64,000 nt of DNA from Selaginella moellendorffii (Eukaryota; Streptophyta; Lycopodiopsida; Selaginellales; Selaginellaceae). Below are positions 24,778 to 39,100 of this stretch, piece after piece. Positions within the stretch are counted from its first letter, which is position 1. Each line of letters begins with the position of its first letter. The notes below the pieces were generated by a model. The model was not told the origin of the DNA. It did no database searches and worked only from the letters and a program-made list of their open reading frames with translations. The stretch lies in NCBI RefSeq assembly GCF_000143415.4, contig NW_003314385.1, positions 223,649 to 287,648 of the forward strand, written 5' to 3'. A program made the translations under genes and the position numbers.

Positions 24778-24866
24778 GTAACCAAAGAGAACAATTCGAG
24801 AGACAATTCATAAATAAAGGGAAAGGTCTATGAACAAGAATGCACCCCTTTTTTTAATTAGTTAAA
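24778..24866 (+). repeat. TRIM LTR fragment at element B insertion site
   Basis: GTAACCAAAGAGAACAATTC and following bases match the start of the TRIM LTR. The preceding TRIM bases (TATAAGTAAC) are at 9592-9601, on the far side of element B. The fragment ends abruptly where a truncated element A LTR begins. Confidence 0.7.
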
Positions 24867-24867
24867 C

Positions 24868-27800
24868 GGCATCTATGCTACTCAGCTTTTACACTTGGTC
24901 CAAGTGGTCCACATGTCCGATCTCATGACAAACACCCAAAGGTACCATTGACATATTAGCCCATTACACCAAGGTTATGTCCATTCACCTTTGTCTCATA
25001 GGTAGTCTAAGACCAATTGTACCATAATCTCATTTCTCAAAGATTGGGTCATCTGTCCATGAGTGGTTATCTTATAACCACACTTTAGCATCCTTAGGAT
25101 GCCTGGGGACATAGAAAACACTTTTCCCCAATATCCTTTCTTTGGTCCCCACTAAGTCTCTTTCCGTCCACAACCGTGCTTGCCAAGTACTAGGTCAAGG
25201 TCCGAAGGTTTGGCCACTAAGTCCTATTGACATTTAGGACTTTCTTGCCATGTGACTATATCTTTGGTCATTACACAAGAGGATTGCTCCTCTTCTTTTG
25301 CACAGTTCAAGACTTTGGGATAACATTGCAAAACACCATAGCCTAACATAAGCCTCATAGGTACTCTCCCCACCTTCCACCTCTAAATGCCTTAGCCATG
25401 TGGCTAGAGTGAAACTCTGATAAGCCATATTAAGTATCCAAGTAGGTAGTGCCACCCACACTTGGATTAGGAACATCGACCATTTGATCTCTTGAAGTAA
25501 ATAGAGTTAGCTCTTGAACATTTCACCAAATTACCCCATTTATCCGTTTATGTTCACTCTAGCTTTGGACTCCTTAATGGTTATACCATCACCCACCACG
25601 TGGGTATAGTCTTCTTTGGTCACACTAACCTTTCTTGGCCAAATTGGTTCCACTAGAGTCCTCGCCCTACTATCCTTTTGGAGTTCACCAAACCCCCTAG
25701 AGTTTAGGAGATGATCACTTTGGGCTTTCACCCTCAAACTCGGATTCAGACTTGAACTTGGTTTTAGTCTTGGACTTGGATTCGAACTCAGACTCGGACT
25801 CGGTCTCAATCTCGGTCTCACGGGCTCCATCTCGGTTTCGATCTCGGACTCAACCTCGGACTCCATCTTAGACTCCATCTTGGACTCTTTCTTAAACTCC
25901 TCAAACTCCATCTTGGACTTCATCTCAAGCTCCTTCTTAGACTCCATCTCGAACTTCATCTTAGACTCCTTTTTAGATTCCATCTCAGACTTCTTCTCAG
26001 ATTCCATTTCAAACTCTTTTATAGACTCCATCTTGAACTCTTTCTTGGACTCTATTTTGAACTCTTTCTTGGACTCCATCTTGGACTCCTCAAACTCTAT
26101 CTCAAACTCTTTCTCAGACTCTATCTCGGATTTCTTTTTAGATTCGGTCCCGATTCTTCCATGTGTCATGACACTTGCTATGTGTCAATCCTTCTTATGT
26201 CCTTTTCTAGAGACTTATTTATCAATCACTTCGTGCTCATTCCTTGAGCACTTTGTTTGGAGCTCCACTCCCACTCTCAACTTTTTGAGTTGGAGCTTTT
26301 TGTCCCAATGTGTTACACTCGTTAGACTTTCATTTTGACCACTGCTATATGGCACATTTTTGGCTCCACTTTGGAGCTTAGGGATTTATATCTCACAACT
26401 CCATCACCCATAGATGAAGTTTGATGTCTTTATCGAATAATAAACCATTTTATAAAGTAACCCTATCATGGATTACTATTTCTGTTCTTAGTACCAAGCT
26501 AATATTTATTAATAATTTCACAGTGAAGGCTCATCATGCCTTGCTCATCNNNNNNNNNNNNNNNNNNNNNNNNNNNNNNNNNNNNNNNNNNNNNNNNNNN
26601 NNNNNNNNNNNNNNNNNNNNNNNNNNNNNNNNNNNNNNNNNNNNNNNNNGTGAACTATCGAGTGCTGAGATCTCACTCTTGGCACTAAATTCTACTTATC
26701 TATACTTTATACTTAAGCTATCCATAGCTCTATATTTGGCTATTTTGTCGCTTCATCTCTTTCGGAATTTTCACCTTCGCCAAATTGGAATATTTAGGAA
26801 TCCCATTCTTTGAAATATACTTCCTTTCCGACAATCTATTAGCACTCACTCTATGGTAGTTCCTCGCCTAATTTATCACTTGGATTCTTTTCAATAATTT
26901 CCAAAGCCCATTCTCAACTATTACTCTTTTGCTCTTATCTTTTGATTACTTGATCTTTTGATTACTTGATTATCCCATCAAGTAACATGGGATCACTATT
27001 TCCATCCTTAAAATATCCTTTTGAGTCCATAGCAAAGACTTTGCTTTGCTAAGTCCAAGGGGTGTTCACCTCTAATAAATCTCCTTAGCATTTTTTATTA
27101 TGGGCTTTATCCATAGCTCAATCTTGTGACCTTTTTATAGGTCTTTCTTTAAAAATAACTTTCTTGGACTCACAATACTATTGCATTGGCACAACTTATA
27201 GGAACACCATTCTTCAACCCATCTATTCTTGATTATCAACCATGGAATCATTTAGTGATCCCACATAAACATCTTAATAGATTTACCAATAGGTATAAAG
27301 TCTATTAAACCTTTAAGTTGTTAACCACAACTGGGGGCATCTCCTACACTTGGTGGTGCACCCAAACCAACCCTCCCAGTCAAGGGTTCATAACAACTGA
27401 GAATGGGTGTCCCCATCTCATTCACCACGTCCATGGTGCCACTTGCATTAAAGTGTTCAAGTTAGATGTGCTGAGCTTTTTTACTAAAAGTCCATGACTA
27501 TAAAAGAATAAATATCTTCGTATTCCAAACCATCACTACGCCCTAGTAGATTGGGACTTGAACCCAAGCACTAGAAAGTTGAGACTTAAACCCAACTTCT
27601 ATATGTGCATTTATAGATGATATCATCTAGAATGCCTAGTGTGACTCCCCACATTAGTACACCAATTTATACCTAATGTGAGTTATAAATCACAACTTAG
27701 GAATTTAGTTCTTTCAAGCTTCCAAGTCTTATCACTTGACAGGTTAGTTGATTAGCCTATAATTATGCATAGACTCCTCCATATTTAGCCACATAAGCCA

Positions 27801-28140
27801 CCCCCTTTTAAAGTTATCACTTTTAACTAGAGTCTTGCCAATCCCACTTAGCAAGTCACCCAAGGAGTATAACATAGTTCTTTACATAAGTGTGAAAGTT
27901 TTTAAATGTCAACTTTTGCTCAAAGCCACCTCTTTAAACACTCGGGAACTATTTCCCTAACCTTGATAGTCTCGCTTCATAACAAGATTTAAGGTTATGC
28001 TTCTACTATACCACTTTGATTTTGCACATTCTTATAAACCATCTACATTTGGCTTTCTAGGTACTAACCTATTTAGAATTGTTCCTAGAAATATTGAAAG
28101 GACTCTATCCCTTAACTTGCTAAAGCTTTTTCTTTCATAA
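24868..28140 (-). mobile_element. Second copy of element A, reversed and truncated
   Basis: An inverted element A LTR (24868-26397) lacks about 150 bp of its 3' end. It finishes CTCACA, followed on the minus strand's upstream side by the purine-rich GGGTGATGGAG. Diverged interior follows to about 28140, matching roughly 13545-15588 in reverse. The minisatellite (about 25736-26160) is strongly decayed. A 100-N assembly gap lies inside. It is older than the copy at 9710. Confidence 0.75.
26550..26649. other. Assembly gap, 100 N
   Basis: Exactly 100 unknown bases, a conventional placeholder, so its true length is unknown. It falls in repeat sequence. Confidence 0.99.
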
Positions 28141-28797
28141 GCTTTTTAACTAGCATAAGGTTTAATATACAAAATTCTATATTTTAAATGCTCTATGACA
28201 CCATAGTTGCTAGTAATAACACCTTTGAACACCCATTTGATTCTCTACTCCTAACTTGCATAATCATATTTGACTATGCTATTTGATTTCTATAGTTCAG
28301 TTCTATCTTTTTACTTCTTGTTCTTGGCATTACACATCCCTTCTAGTTATTTTCCTCCAAGCTAAGAGGATAGTTTTTCACTTTCTATTATGCCTTAGCA
28401 AGTATTTTTAGGGATGAACCTATCTAATAGCTTAGGGACTAGTTCTTCAATCCATATATCCTCACCTTGTAATCTTATTGAAGCATATCTAATTAGCCAT
28501 GCATTCGGGCATTTTTTTTATAGTCAGGATTGCAACTTTGACACTCAAGATTACGATCTTCATAGTCAGGACTTAGGAAGAAGTGGCAGTTGCTACTATG
28601 TAGGAGTATTTAAGGGGGAGAGTTAGCACTCAATCCCTATCCCTATCTCTATTGTACTTCAGCCTATCACTAATGCACATCCATTTGCTCAAGACTTAGA
28701 GTATTCTAGTGATGTCAAGCTTATCTTTACTCACGACCACTTGCATGAGCCTTCTTGGGGATCGAAGGTCTCAAATTAGTTTCTAATTGATTCATGT
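28141..28797. other. No gene seen; unassigned AT-rich repeat-like sequence
   Basis: Between the reversed element A interior and the next LTR. I found neither coding frames nor a clear match to the other elements. Confidence 0.4.
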
Positions 28798-30304
28798 TGT
28801 GAGACAAATCCCTAAGCCCCAAAAGTGGAGCCGAAAGAGTGCCACGTGGTAGTGGTTGAAGTGGAAGCCAAATGAGCCTAACACATTTGGACTAAAAGCT
28901 CTTATTTAAAGAGTCAAGAGCGAGAGTGGATCTCCTAACGAAGTGCTCAAGGAACGAGTATGAAGCGAGCAATAAGAGAGTCTCTAAAAAAGGGATATAA
29001 GAGGAGTCCGAGATGGACTAAGATAGAGTTCGAGATAGACTCAAGATGGAGTTTGAGATGGAGTCCAAGATGGAGTTCGAGATGGACCAAGATGGAGTCC
29101 GAAATGGAGTCCGAGATGGACCCGAGATGGAGTCCGAGATGGACCGAGATGGACCCGAGATGGACCCCGAGATGGATTCCGAGATGGAGTCCAAGATGGA
29201 GTCCGAGATGAACCGAGATGGAGTCCGAGATGGGGTCTGAGATGGACTAAGATGGAGTCTAAGATGGACTGAGATGGATTCTGAGATGGACCGAGATGGA
29301 GTTCGAAGTTGAGACCAAGACCAAGACCGAGACTGGGACTGAGGCCGAGACTGAGACTGGGACTAAGACCGAGTCCAAGCTGGACTAAGATGGAGTCTGA
29401 GATGGACTGAGATGGAGTTTGAGATGGACCGAGATGGAGTCCAAAGTCGAGACCGAGACCAAAACCGAGACTGGGACCGAGGCCGAGACTGAGACTGGGA
29501 CTAAGACCGAGTCCAAGCTCGAGCCTGAGCCTGAATCCGAGTTCGAGTTTGAGTCTGAGTCTGAGTTTGAGTCTGAGGGTGAAAGCCCAAAGTGTTTGTC
29601 TCCTAGACCCTGGGGGGTTTGGTGAGCTCCAAAAATATAGTAGGGGGAGGACTCCAATGGAGCCAGTTTGGCCAAGGAAGGCTATACCCATGTGATGGGT
29701 GATGATAAAACCATTGAAAAGTCCAAGACTAGAGTGAATATAGACAAACAAGCCGAATAGTTTAGTGAAGTGTTCAAGAGCCAGCTTTAGTTCCCCCGGG
29801 AGATCGAATGGTCGATGCTCCCAGTCTAAGTGTGGGTGGCACTATCTACTTTGATGCCTAGTGTGGCTCAACAGAACCTCGCTCTATCCCTATAGCTAGA
29901 GCACCCAAGGGCGGAAGGTGGGGAGAGTGCCCATTCACTTTTGCCATACTGGTGGTCCAACACCACGTGCATCATAGTCCCGTCTCTCAAAGACTAGTTT
30001 ATCCATCCATGAGTGGTCATCCCCAATCCACTCTTTAGCATCTTTAGGATGCCTATAGACATGGGGAATAGCCTTCCCCAATATTCCTTTTTCAATCCCC
30101 ACTAAGTTCCTTTCTGTCTATAGCAGTGTTCGCCGATACTACCATTGGGTCAAGGCCCACAGACCCGACCACTAAATCCCACTGTCATTTAGGACTTCCA
30201 CACCATGTGACCGTAATTTTGGTCACAACATCAAAGGACTGCCCCTCTTCCTTTCCATAGTCTGGGACTTTGGGACAACATTTCAGAACACTGTGGCCCT
30301 ACGC
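28798..30304 (+). repeat. Element A LTR copy with internal inversion
   Basis: Starts TGTGAGACAAATCCCTAAG in forward orientation and follows the LTR through its minisatellite (about 28979-29590) to about 29930. From there to 30304 the sequence is the reverse complement of the LTR segment corresponding to 10648-11085. It therefore joins forward LTR to an inverted piece of the same LTR, and the LTR 3' end is missing. Confidence 0.75.
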
Positions 30305-30574
30305 AATTTTATACCAATTACTTTACTTTTCGATAATCAGCTTTCTCGAGTGCTAGCAGCAAAAAAAAACAGGACTGTCAAATAGCAAATCTGTCAACTC
30401 TTTACTAGATGAAGAAATCTCAAGAAAATGCAATGACTCTACTTCGACTACTATGAGAATCAATCAATGCCACACTTCCAACAACACTTACCCAAGTTCA
30501 CAACTACACACATTGAAACATAATAATGTGCATCAACAAAACTAGAGATTGTTGACTCTGCCATCAACCTACAT
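30305..30574. other. No gene seen
   Basis: AT-rich sequence between two element A LTR fragments. It has a short A-run at about 30360 and no recognisable feature. Confidence 0.4.
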
Positions 30575-30749
30575 CAATTGTTTTATGCTCATTCCTCAAG
30601 CACTTTGTTTAGAGTTCCACTCCCACTCTCGACTTTTCGGGTTGGAGCTTTTTGTCCCAACGTGTTATACTCGTTGGACTTCCATCTCGACCATTGCCAT
30701 ATAACATAGTTTTGGCTTCACTTTGGAGCTTAGGGATTTGTGTCTCACA
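30575..30749 (-). repeat. Element A LTR 5'-end fragment, reversed
   Basis: About 175 bp matching the first part of the element A LTR in reverse, ending GGGATTTGTGTCTCACA. Confidence 0.75.
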
Positions 30750-33114
30750 CTTATACACTATATTAATGTGTTTGCTTAAAAACATATTATGATTGTAAAT
30801 ATAAGTGATGAAGATGCTTGAAGTTATTTTCTTGGAAGGTTGAAGTGCATTTTATTGCAATGAGATTTTGAAGTTTAAGCCAAAGATTATTTAAAGTGTA
30901 AAGATAGCAAGTTGCCTTTAGTTACTCACTCATGGAACAATATCAATAGCTGTATGTTGGAACCTCAAATAAGACTAAATATTTTGGGAATAAGTAAAGT
31001 GAACAAAGGAAATTTTACTCTGGAAGATTATAAACAATTAACAAAAGTGGTGGTTGACAACCACCAATAACTTCTTTTAATCCTAAGCCCTATATTCCTC
31101 CTCTTGATAGGTACAAGTAATAGCAACTTATGAAACTTGCAAAAAAATGGTATCAAAAGAATTGTCTTAATGATTTTTATCCAACTTTTGTCAGAGTTTT
31201 TGACTCTAGTTACATATGCAAAGACCTTTTTAGGCATGCATGCAACTAGTGAAATGGTGAAACAGAATTATGGTGATGTTGAAACCTTTAAATAAGCAAA
31301 TCAAAAGGAAAAAAACTCCTACTAGAGATGTTACATAAAAAGTTAAGATTAAGTCTAAAGAGGAAGAGTTTGGGCCTAAAGCTACACCACCATAGCATAT
31401 GACTTAAGACATTGAGATTGAGAATATTTAAAAGGAAATTCATAAATTAAAAAAGGAGAACAAGCCAAAAAAAAAAGAAGCTAATGTAGCAAAAAAAGCA
31501 ACTAAATTCCTCTCCAAGTTCCAAGGATGATAAAGTCTTACAATTTTTATCAATTGCATGAGTTTCAAAGTTCAAATTCCCAAAACCACCTAATTTTAGA
31601 GACTATTAAATTTTGGAAAACTAGATCTATAATATAAAAAACTATTTCATAATAGTAGACATAGATGATCATATGAAGATTACATATGCATAATCCTTTC
31701 TCATCAATTATGCCAAAACTTAATGGTGCTAAGTGTGTGCTGAAAAAAGGTAAACTAAAAGTTAGACTAAGATATAGTATCATATTCATAAAGAATACTT
31801 GTCAAATGATTTTGATTGAAAACTTTGTGCAAAAGTTTTGTGGTTAAAGTAGCATATGGACTTTATACACTACATTAATGCATTTGCTCAAAAACACACT
31901 ATAATTGCAAATATAAGTGAAGATGCTCGAAATTATTTTCTTAGAAAGTTTATGTTCACTTTCTTGTAATGAAATTTTGAAGTTTAAGCCAAACACATAT
32001 TTAGACATATCTAACATAAAAAATTTCCTTTAGTCACTCACTTATGGAACAATATCAATAACTATATACTGAAACATTAGATAAGAATAAAAATTTTGGG
32101 AATAAAAAAAATGAACGGAAATAAAGGGTGGAGGGGAAATTCCACTCTAGAGGCTTATAAATAACAATTAACAAAAGTGGTGGTTGGCAACTATTAATAA
32201 CTTCTTGTAGTCCTAGACCCTCTATTCCTCTTTTTAGTGGTACAAGTAGTAGCAATTTGCAAAACTTACTTCTAGCAGAATAGGTAATATGGGTCATTAC
32301 TCCAATTGTAGAGAAGTAAGACATAAATCATTAGAATATCCCAAAAAATATAAGATGAAATCTCATATCAATGTCATGAGGGAAAATAATAGTGGTGAAG
32401 TTGAAGGGGTTAATGAATTGGTTAATAAAAACTATGAGGAAGAGAAGGTCAGTTATTTTCCTTAAGCTTTTCTCACAGTTAATACAAGTATTGATCCATT
32501 GATGTATCTCATAGGTTTTATTTGTGGACACCAAAACCGAGTGATGATCGATAAAACTATGTACAATGTGATATCTAAAGACTTAGTTAAGTTGCTAAGA
32601 TTGAAAGCAGAGCAAATGTCACTTATAAACTTTTAGTTTACAAAAGGTGGGCAAATAGCTAGGAAATTGTAAATGATATGCGAATAAAGATATCTAAGTG
32701 GAAAGAGAGATTGAACTTGGTAGTATTGAAGATACTAAACTTTTAGATGGTGTTTGATATAAATTTTTTTCAACAATTATATCCAAAGGATATATATTAC
32801 TAGTGTAGTGCACCTTATTTCTCTCTCTTTAATCCATTTGGAGAAAGGGTAATTGTTTGATAAGAGAGCTCTTAATTATTTATATATTCCTCAAGGTTCC
32901 AAGAATCCACAATGATAGTATATCTAAATGATTAAATATGTTACACTCCCTCCCTTAAAGATGTAAATATCCTTATTGACTATTTACTAACAACCCTTAT
33001 TAAGCTAAGGGAAATTAACATTTCTATTTCCATATTGAATTTAATATTCCTTCCATTGTATATGTTATTTATTCCATGTGAGACAACTAGTCATCCACCT
33101 ATATTGTAGTCCCA
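30750..33114 (+). mobile_element. Degenerate retroelement with gag/protease-like remnants and internal duplication
   Basis: A segment of about 450 bp starting at 30755 recurs, diverged, at about 31863-32330; both contain AACAATTAACAAAAGTGGTGG. After the second copy the plus strand reads GNMGHYSNCREVRHKSLEYP, like a decayed gag zinc knuckle. Further on (about 32520-32610) comes MIDKTMYNVISKDLVKLLRL, like the flank of a retroviral aspartic protease. Stops interrupt the frame. A Gypsy-type origin is suggested but not established. Confidence 0.4.
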
Positions 33115-36100
33115 CTACAGCACATATAATTTTCACTTTATACTCTATAATGATTTATTATGGAATGGAACTTTAACCATTAGATACATTAGCCAAAGGC
33201 AATAGAGCGAAACTCAAGTTTTAGAGCCATTGGGCCATTAAACAAAAGGATAGAGCCAAATTCTCAAGCATATAACCAATGAGCTAAAGAATTAAAACAT
33301 CAAATGACTTATGAGTGTAGAACACAAGAAATAAAGGGACAAATGTACGAAATAACATTAAAATAATCCTAGAGCATCAATCATCCTAATACTAGAACCA
33401 ATATACAAAGCAAAGCCAAATAGAGTTTGGTATAATTTTGGCATACTAATAACCTAACAAGAGGATATGAGTATTCCACTAATTAGCATGGTATAGAGTT
33501 TATGATTAAACCCAAGCCAAACACAAAACAAGGATAAACAAGCAAATAGGGAGTTAAATTATACCTTAGGTTGGTCAACCATGCTTGACCTACCCACAAT
33601 CCCTACTATACATTTATCCCTTATAGACCTCCTCTAGAAGAACACATGCTTTGTGCTTTCACCCTAGTCCCAAGAATTAGTCTTTAGAACAATCATGAAA
33701 ATTTATTAAATATAGAATGATTCTAAATTGCAAATCTAGATGTAGAAATAGCATCATTGTGTTCAAAAAACTCTCTACGTTCTGTAAATATGCCCAACTA
33801 GCAAATTTAAACACTTTCTATAAATAGCCAATGGGACTATATAGGACCAACACATGAGAGATGATAGCAATAGTGTCTTGGCAAATTTAATAAACTATTA
33901 TTTAAGGAATATTGAAGGATAAACTCAATATTGCAAAGGTTCTTAATTGCAAGTTGACAAATGAATTTCTTTAGCCAGGTCAAGTATGCTTGACTAATAG
34001 CACTTAAGAATTTTGTCCTTATTGCTCTTTTGGCCAAGTGAATATGTAAAGACCAATTTTCAATTAGCTTGGGTGGAGATTGAAAAAGGGTTTAGCAATA
34101 CCAACCTTTTGCCATTATGACAGTAATATAAGTGACTAAATTTTCCATTCTACTTTAGTCATTTAATCACATCTTGACCACATAAAAGAGTCTCACTCAC
34201 AACCTCCATAAGTTTTATTTCTGACTTGGGGGTATGCTAACCCCATGAATGGCATCTATACCACTCAGCATTTGCACTTGATCCAAGTGCTCTATGTGTC
34301 TAATTCTAAAACTGACACCCTAAAGGTACTATTGAAATATCAACTTGTTACACTAAAGCTATATTTATTCACCTTTGTCTCGTGAGTAGTCCAAGACCAC
34401 CCATACCACAGTCTCATCTCTCAAAGACTGGGCCATCTGTTCATGAGTAATCATCCTATGACCACATCTTAGGATCCTTAAAATGGCTGAAGACATGAGG
34501 AACACCTTTCCCCACTAAATTCCTTTCTATTTATGGTTGTGCTTGCCAACATTGCCATTGGGCTAGAGCCCGAAGGCCTGATTACTAAGTTTTATTGACC
34601 TCTAGGACTTCTTTGCAATGTGACTATACCTAAGAGGATTGCTCCTCTTCTTTTCCACAGTTTAGGATTTTGGGGTGATATTTCAAAACATCGCAGCCCA
34701 ACACGAGCCTCATGGGTACTTTCACTACCTTTTGCCTTTGGGTGCCCTAGCTATAGGGCTAGAGTGAGGTTCTAATGAGCCATGCTAAATATCCAAGTAG
34801 GTAGTGCCACACATACTTGGATTGGAAGCATCGACCATTCGATCTTTCGAGGGAGGTAAAGCCAACTTTTGAACACTTCACCAAGTTACCCTATTTATTT
34901 GTTCATGTTCACTCTAGCCTTGGACTTAATGGTTATATAATCACCCACCATATAGGTATAACCTTCCTTGGTCACACTGGCCTTTCCTGGCCAAATTGGT
35001 TCCACTGGAGTTCTAGAGCTCATTAAACCCCTTAGAGTTTGGGAGACTTTCACCCTCGAACTCAAACTTGGACTCGAACTCGGACTCAGACTTGGACTCA
35101 AACTTAAACTTGGACTAAGACTTGAACTCAGACTTAAACTTGGACTTGAACTCAGATTTGGACTCAAACTTGGACTTGGACTAAAACTCGAACTCGGACT
35201 TAGACTTGGACTCGGTCTTGGTCTCGGTCTCAGACTCAAACTCGGTCGCAGTCTTGGTCTCGGTCTTAGTCTTGGTCTCAGCCTCAGTCTTGGTCCTGGT
35301 CTCAATCCTGGTCTTAGTCTCGGTCTTGGTCTTGGTTCCAGTCTCAGTTTCATCTCGGACTAGACCTCAAGCTCCATCTCGGACTCTATCTTGGACTTCT
35401 TCTCAGACTCCATCTGAAGTCCATCTCGTGTCCATCTTGGACTCCTTCTTAAACTCCATCTTGGGTCCATCTTGGACTCCAACTTAGGTCCATCTCAAAC
35501 TCCATCTCAAACTCTTTTTTAGACTCCATTTTGGGTCTATTTTGGACTCCAACTTATACTCCATTTTGGGTTTATCTTGTTCTATTTTGAACTCAATTTT
35601 GACACTTCTATGTGCCATATATTGATCCTCTTATCTCATTTTACTAAAGGCTTGCTTATTGATTGTTTCGTCCTTGTTTTTCAAGCACTTTGTTGGGAGT
35701 TCCACTTCCGCTCTCAACTTTTCAAGCTTAAGCTTTTAGTTTAAATGTGTTATGCTTATTTGGCTTTTTCTTCAGCCATTACCACATGCCACCCTCTTAG
35801 CTCCACTTTTGGGCTTAGGGATTTGTGTCTCACAAGTAAAAAAAAATATCCAAAAGGATTTGTCAACATATAACTTTTCACACAATCACATTTATAATAC
35901 TCTCCATCTTTAAGGAAGATTGATGTCCTTATTGATGCATACTCTAATCACTGCCAAGGAAATAACTCCAAAAAAAGTTCATAATATTTGCACTTTATGA
36001 GAAATATACCAATTTAAACGAGTTATGGGACAACCTCTCTTTTTAACACAAATGCACTATAACTCAAACACCTTCTAGCCATTACCAGCAAGAAAATGAC

Positions 36101-39100
36101 TAACAAAGTTAGCCACTCTTGCTGCTTTAAGTGTCACCTAGCTTACAAAAAATGATATGCCCCTACCTAAATGTGATTGTCATATAAAGAGAGAAGCCAA
36201 AGGTTCCAACCCTTTTGAGCAAACAAACTAAACCTATTGGTAAGGTTTCGATAAACTGCTATAAATAGGTAATTATAGTTGTTTACATGGTCATGCCTTT
36301 TTAAACAAAATTAAGAATATCGAGAGAGAAGTGGGTTATGTGATTAATCAACAGTAGCATGACTAAAGATTTCATCATGCATATAAGATGCCAAAACTAG
36401 TTTGCTTATACTGACCCAAACTCAAAGGTCAATAGATGGATAATATCAAATCAAAGATAAAGATATCTAAGAGACATTAGATTATCACTGAACAAATTTT
36501 ATATTAGAACACCAAAGTATTCCAAATAAGCTATCATATGATAAACCAGCATAGTATAGAAACTACCAAGATCATTACACCAATATCATATAAGATGAAT
36601 CATCTAACAAAAAGTAATAGCAAGTATACCATCAAGAAAACTCAATAATAAAACTTAACTCCCAAATATTTCTTATAATATACCAAACAACTTACAAAAG
36701 ACAAATCAAATGACACAAAGTATCATCGATTAGATAAATAACATGCTCACGAATGCATCACTTGGAGGAAAAAAACATCACAATCTATCAAAATAAACAT
36801 TAGCAATAATTAACAAAACCAAATTGAATGTTACAAAGCTAACAAACACTTGTTTATGTTAACTATTGCATTAGTTAGTTTGAATAGATCTAATCAACAA
36901 TACAAAAGAATCAAAGTTGCTTAAGGAAGTATCAGTAACATCTTACTAATCTAAAACCCAAGAAATTAATCCAAAAAAATTCATAAAAAACATGTGGTAA
37001 TGCGAAAAGCTAAAAGCTATCAAGATAATAAATAATAAATTTTGCATAAAATAGCTTTAATGATAAAAAATAAGTCATAGTACAACCTCTAATATCCTCC
37101 TTAACACATCCATAAGCCAAACTCCATAATACAAAACTAATAGATAGCATATATATATCAATCTAAAATTTAAGTATAACAAAGTTATGTTCAATAAGTG
37201 ATCTCCAAATTAATCTTTCATGAATCTATTTATTCATAGCAAGATGTAACTGACTTCATAATAAGTGCAATAAAAATCATCACTAATTGGTATAACCTTA
37301 ACTCAAATTCAATAAAGATTTAACAACTTTAATTGATCACTAACTCTTCCTCTTGAGAAACTAATATAATCTATGACTAAATTACTTTTCAAGAAAAAGC
37401 TAAAGCTCTATTAAACAATTTCATTTGGAACACAACTAACCTAACTTACCACTTATCTTATTTAACTGTCTATATAGTTGCTAACTAACAAATGTATAAA
37501 TGCTAACAACACGAAGTTATAGCCAAACTATTAAAACCATCTTCATTAAAACTAATCAAATAAAATGATATTTCATTTCATTCCAATCTCAACTCCAATA
37601 ATATTAATATCAAGGCATCACTTTAACGCCATTAACACCAAAATAAAATTAAAAGAAAGTAAGAACAAATCACCACTCAAAGCTTTTTAGTAACCAAATC
37701 AAAAATATTATGCTTAGTATATGAGAACAATCCTTTAACAATACTCAACTATAAATAACATATCATCAAGGAGTGAATCACAACATCCAAGATTCAATAC
37801 AATTTAAACTAAATGCTACCACATAATATTTACATAGGTGGAATCAATATACTAACATGGAAAAACCATACAAGACTAATGACTCAATCCTCTACAACAC
37901 TATCTGATAAAGTGCATTTATCACTGCTAAATTATTATCAAGTTAAGTAAAGTGCAAACAGTCCTTAAGGAAGTCCACAAACAATCAGTAGTTGCAAAAT
38001 AACTAATAATCAATTTTCAACTCACCTTTATAAAATAAACTTATGTCAAGTTATATATTTGTCTAACAAAAAAGTAACATCCCAAATACAATATATAAAA
38101 ACATAAACAAGTATGAACAAAATAACTACTTGAATCCAATCGAATAGCAATAAGCCCACTAATATATTTTCCAACAGCTCTGAGCATAACAAAAGAGGCT
38201 AGCTATACATATCACATTTTCACCCAAAACTAAAATGAAGACTATAAAATAAATTCATATGGTACACAACTTTCTAATAGATGAAGCTCTAATACATGTA
38301 CTAACACCTCAACTACAAACAACTATAGTATTATATAAAGTATTTACTAAGGTCTAAGTAACTCTAACCCCTTCACTAGTTTAAAATGGCTTTCAAAAAT
38401 GAAATGTTTTTCAAGTAAAATGATCAACAGATCAGCCATTAAAAAAGCTTAAGAAAAATTAAGAAAAAATTTCCATTCTAAAGAAAGGATGACTCTTAGT
38501 TTAAAAATGTAAATTCTCAATATTCAATCAACTTCTTCTTACCTATAACTTCACACATATTCACTTTATAACAGATTCTCACAATCCAACAATATGCTTA
38601 AACATCTAATGGTACACCCATATATCCATCATCCAATATCGATATCCATAAAAAGCAAAATGAACACCTAAGATTTAATTATAAAGACTATATCTTCAGA
38701 TATCTATATTGCATTTACATTCTTCTCTAATCACCTTCAAGATCTAATGTGAAGCCAAAACATGAATAAAAAAAACTAATATAAAAATTCAAGCTCTAAG
38801 GAAATTTCCAATATAATAATGCTACTTCTACTAACATAAGTGCTAGCAATATCAATGTCTCAACTACACACTTTCTCTATTCAACAATTTACTTTAAGTG
38901 CTAATAAATAAACTAATAAGTTATAGTAAAAAAAAACTACAACTTTTTCAAAACCTCAATAGGTAAATTTTAAGGAATTAAGGTACCAACATTAGCTTGG
39001 CATATAATGGATTACAATTGAGAATTACATCAAAGTTACTTCAATGTTACTTCATGCAAATAGAATAGCTTCACTATCAACCACTTTGGGGTTAATCATC

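Noticed and set aside
26421-26813. 130-codon frame across the assembly gap
   Set aside because: A third of its codons are unknown bases and the flanks are element A interior; no support.
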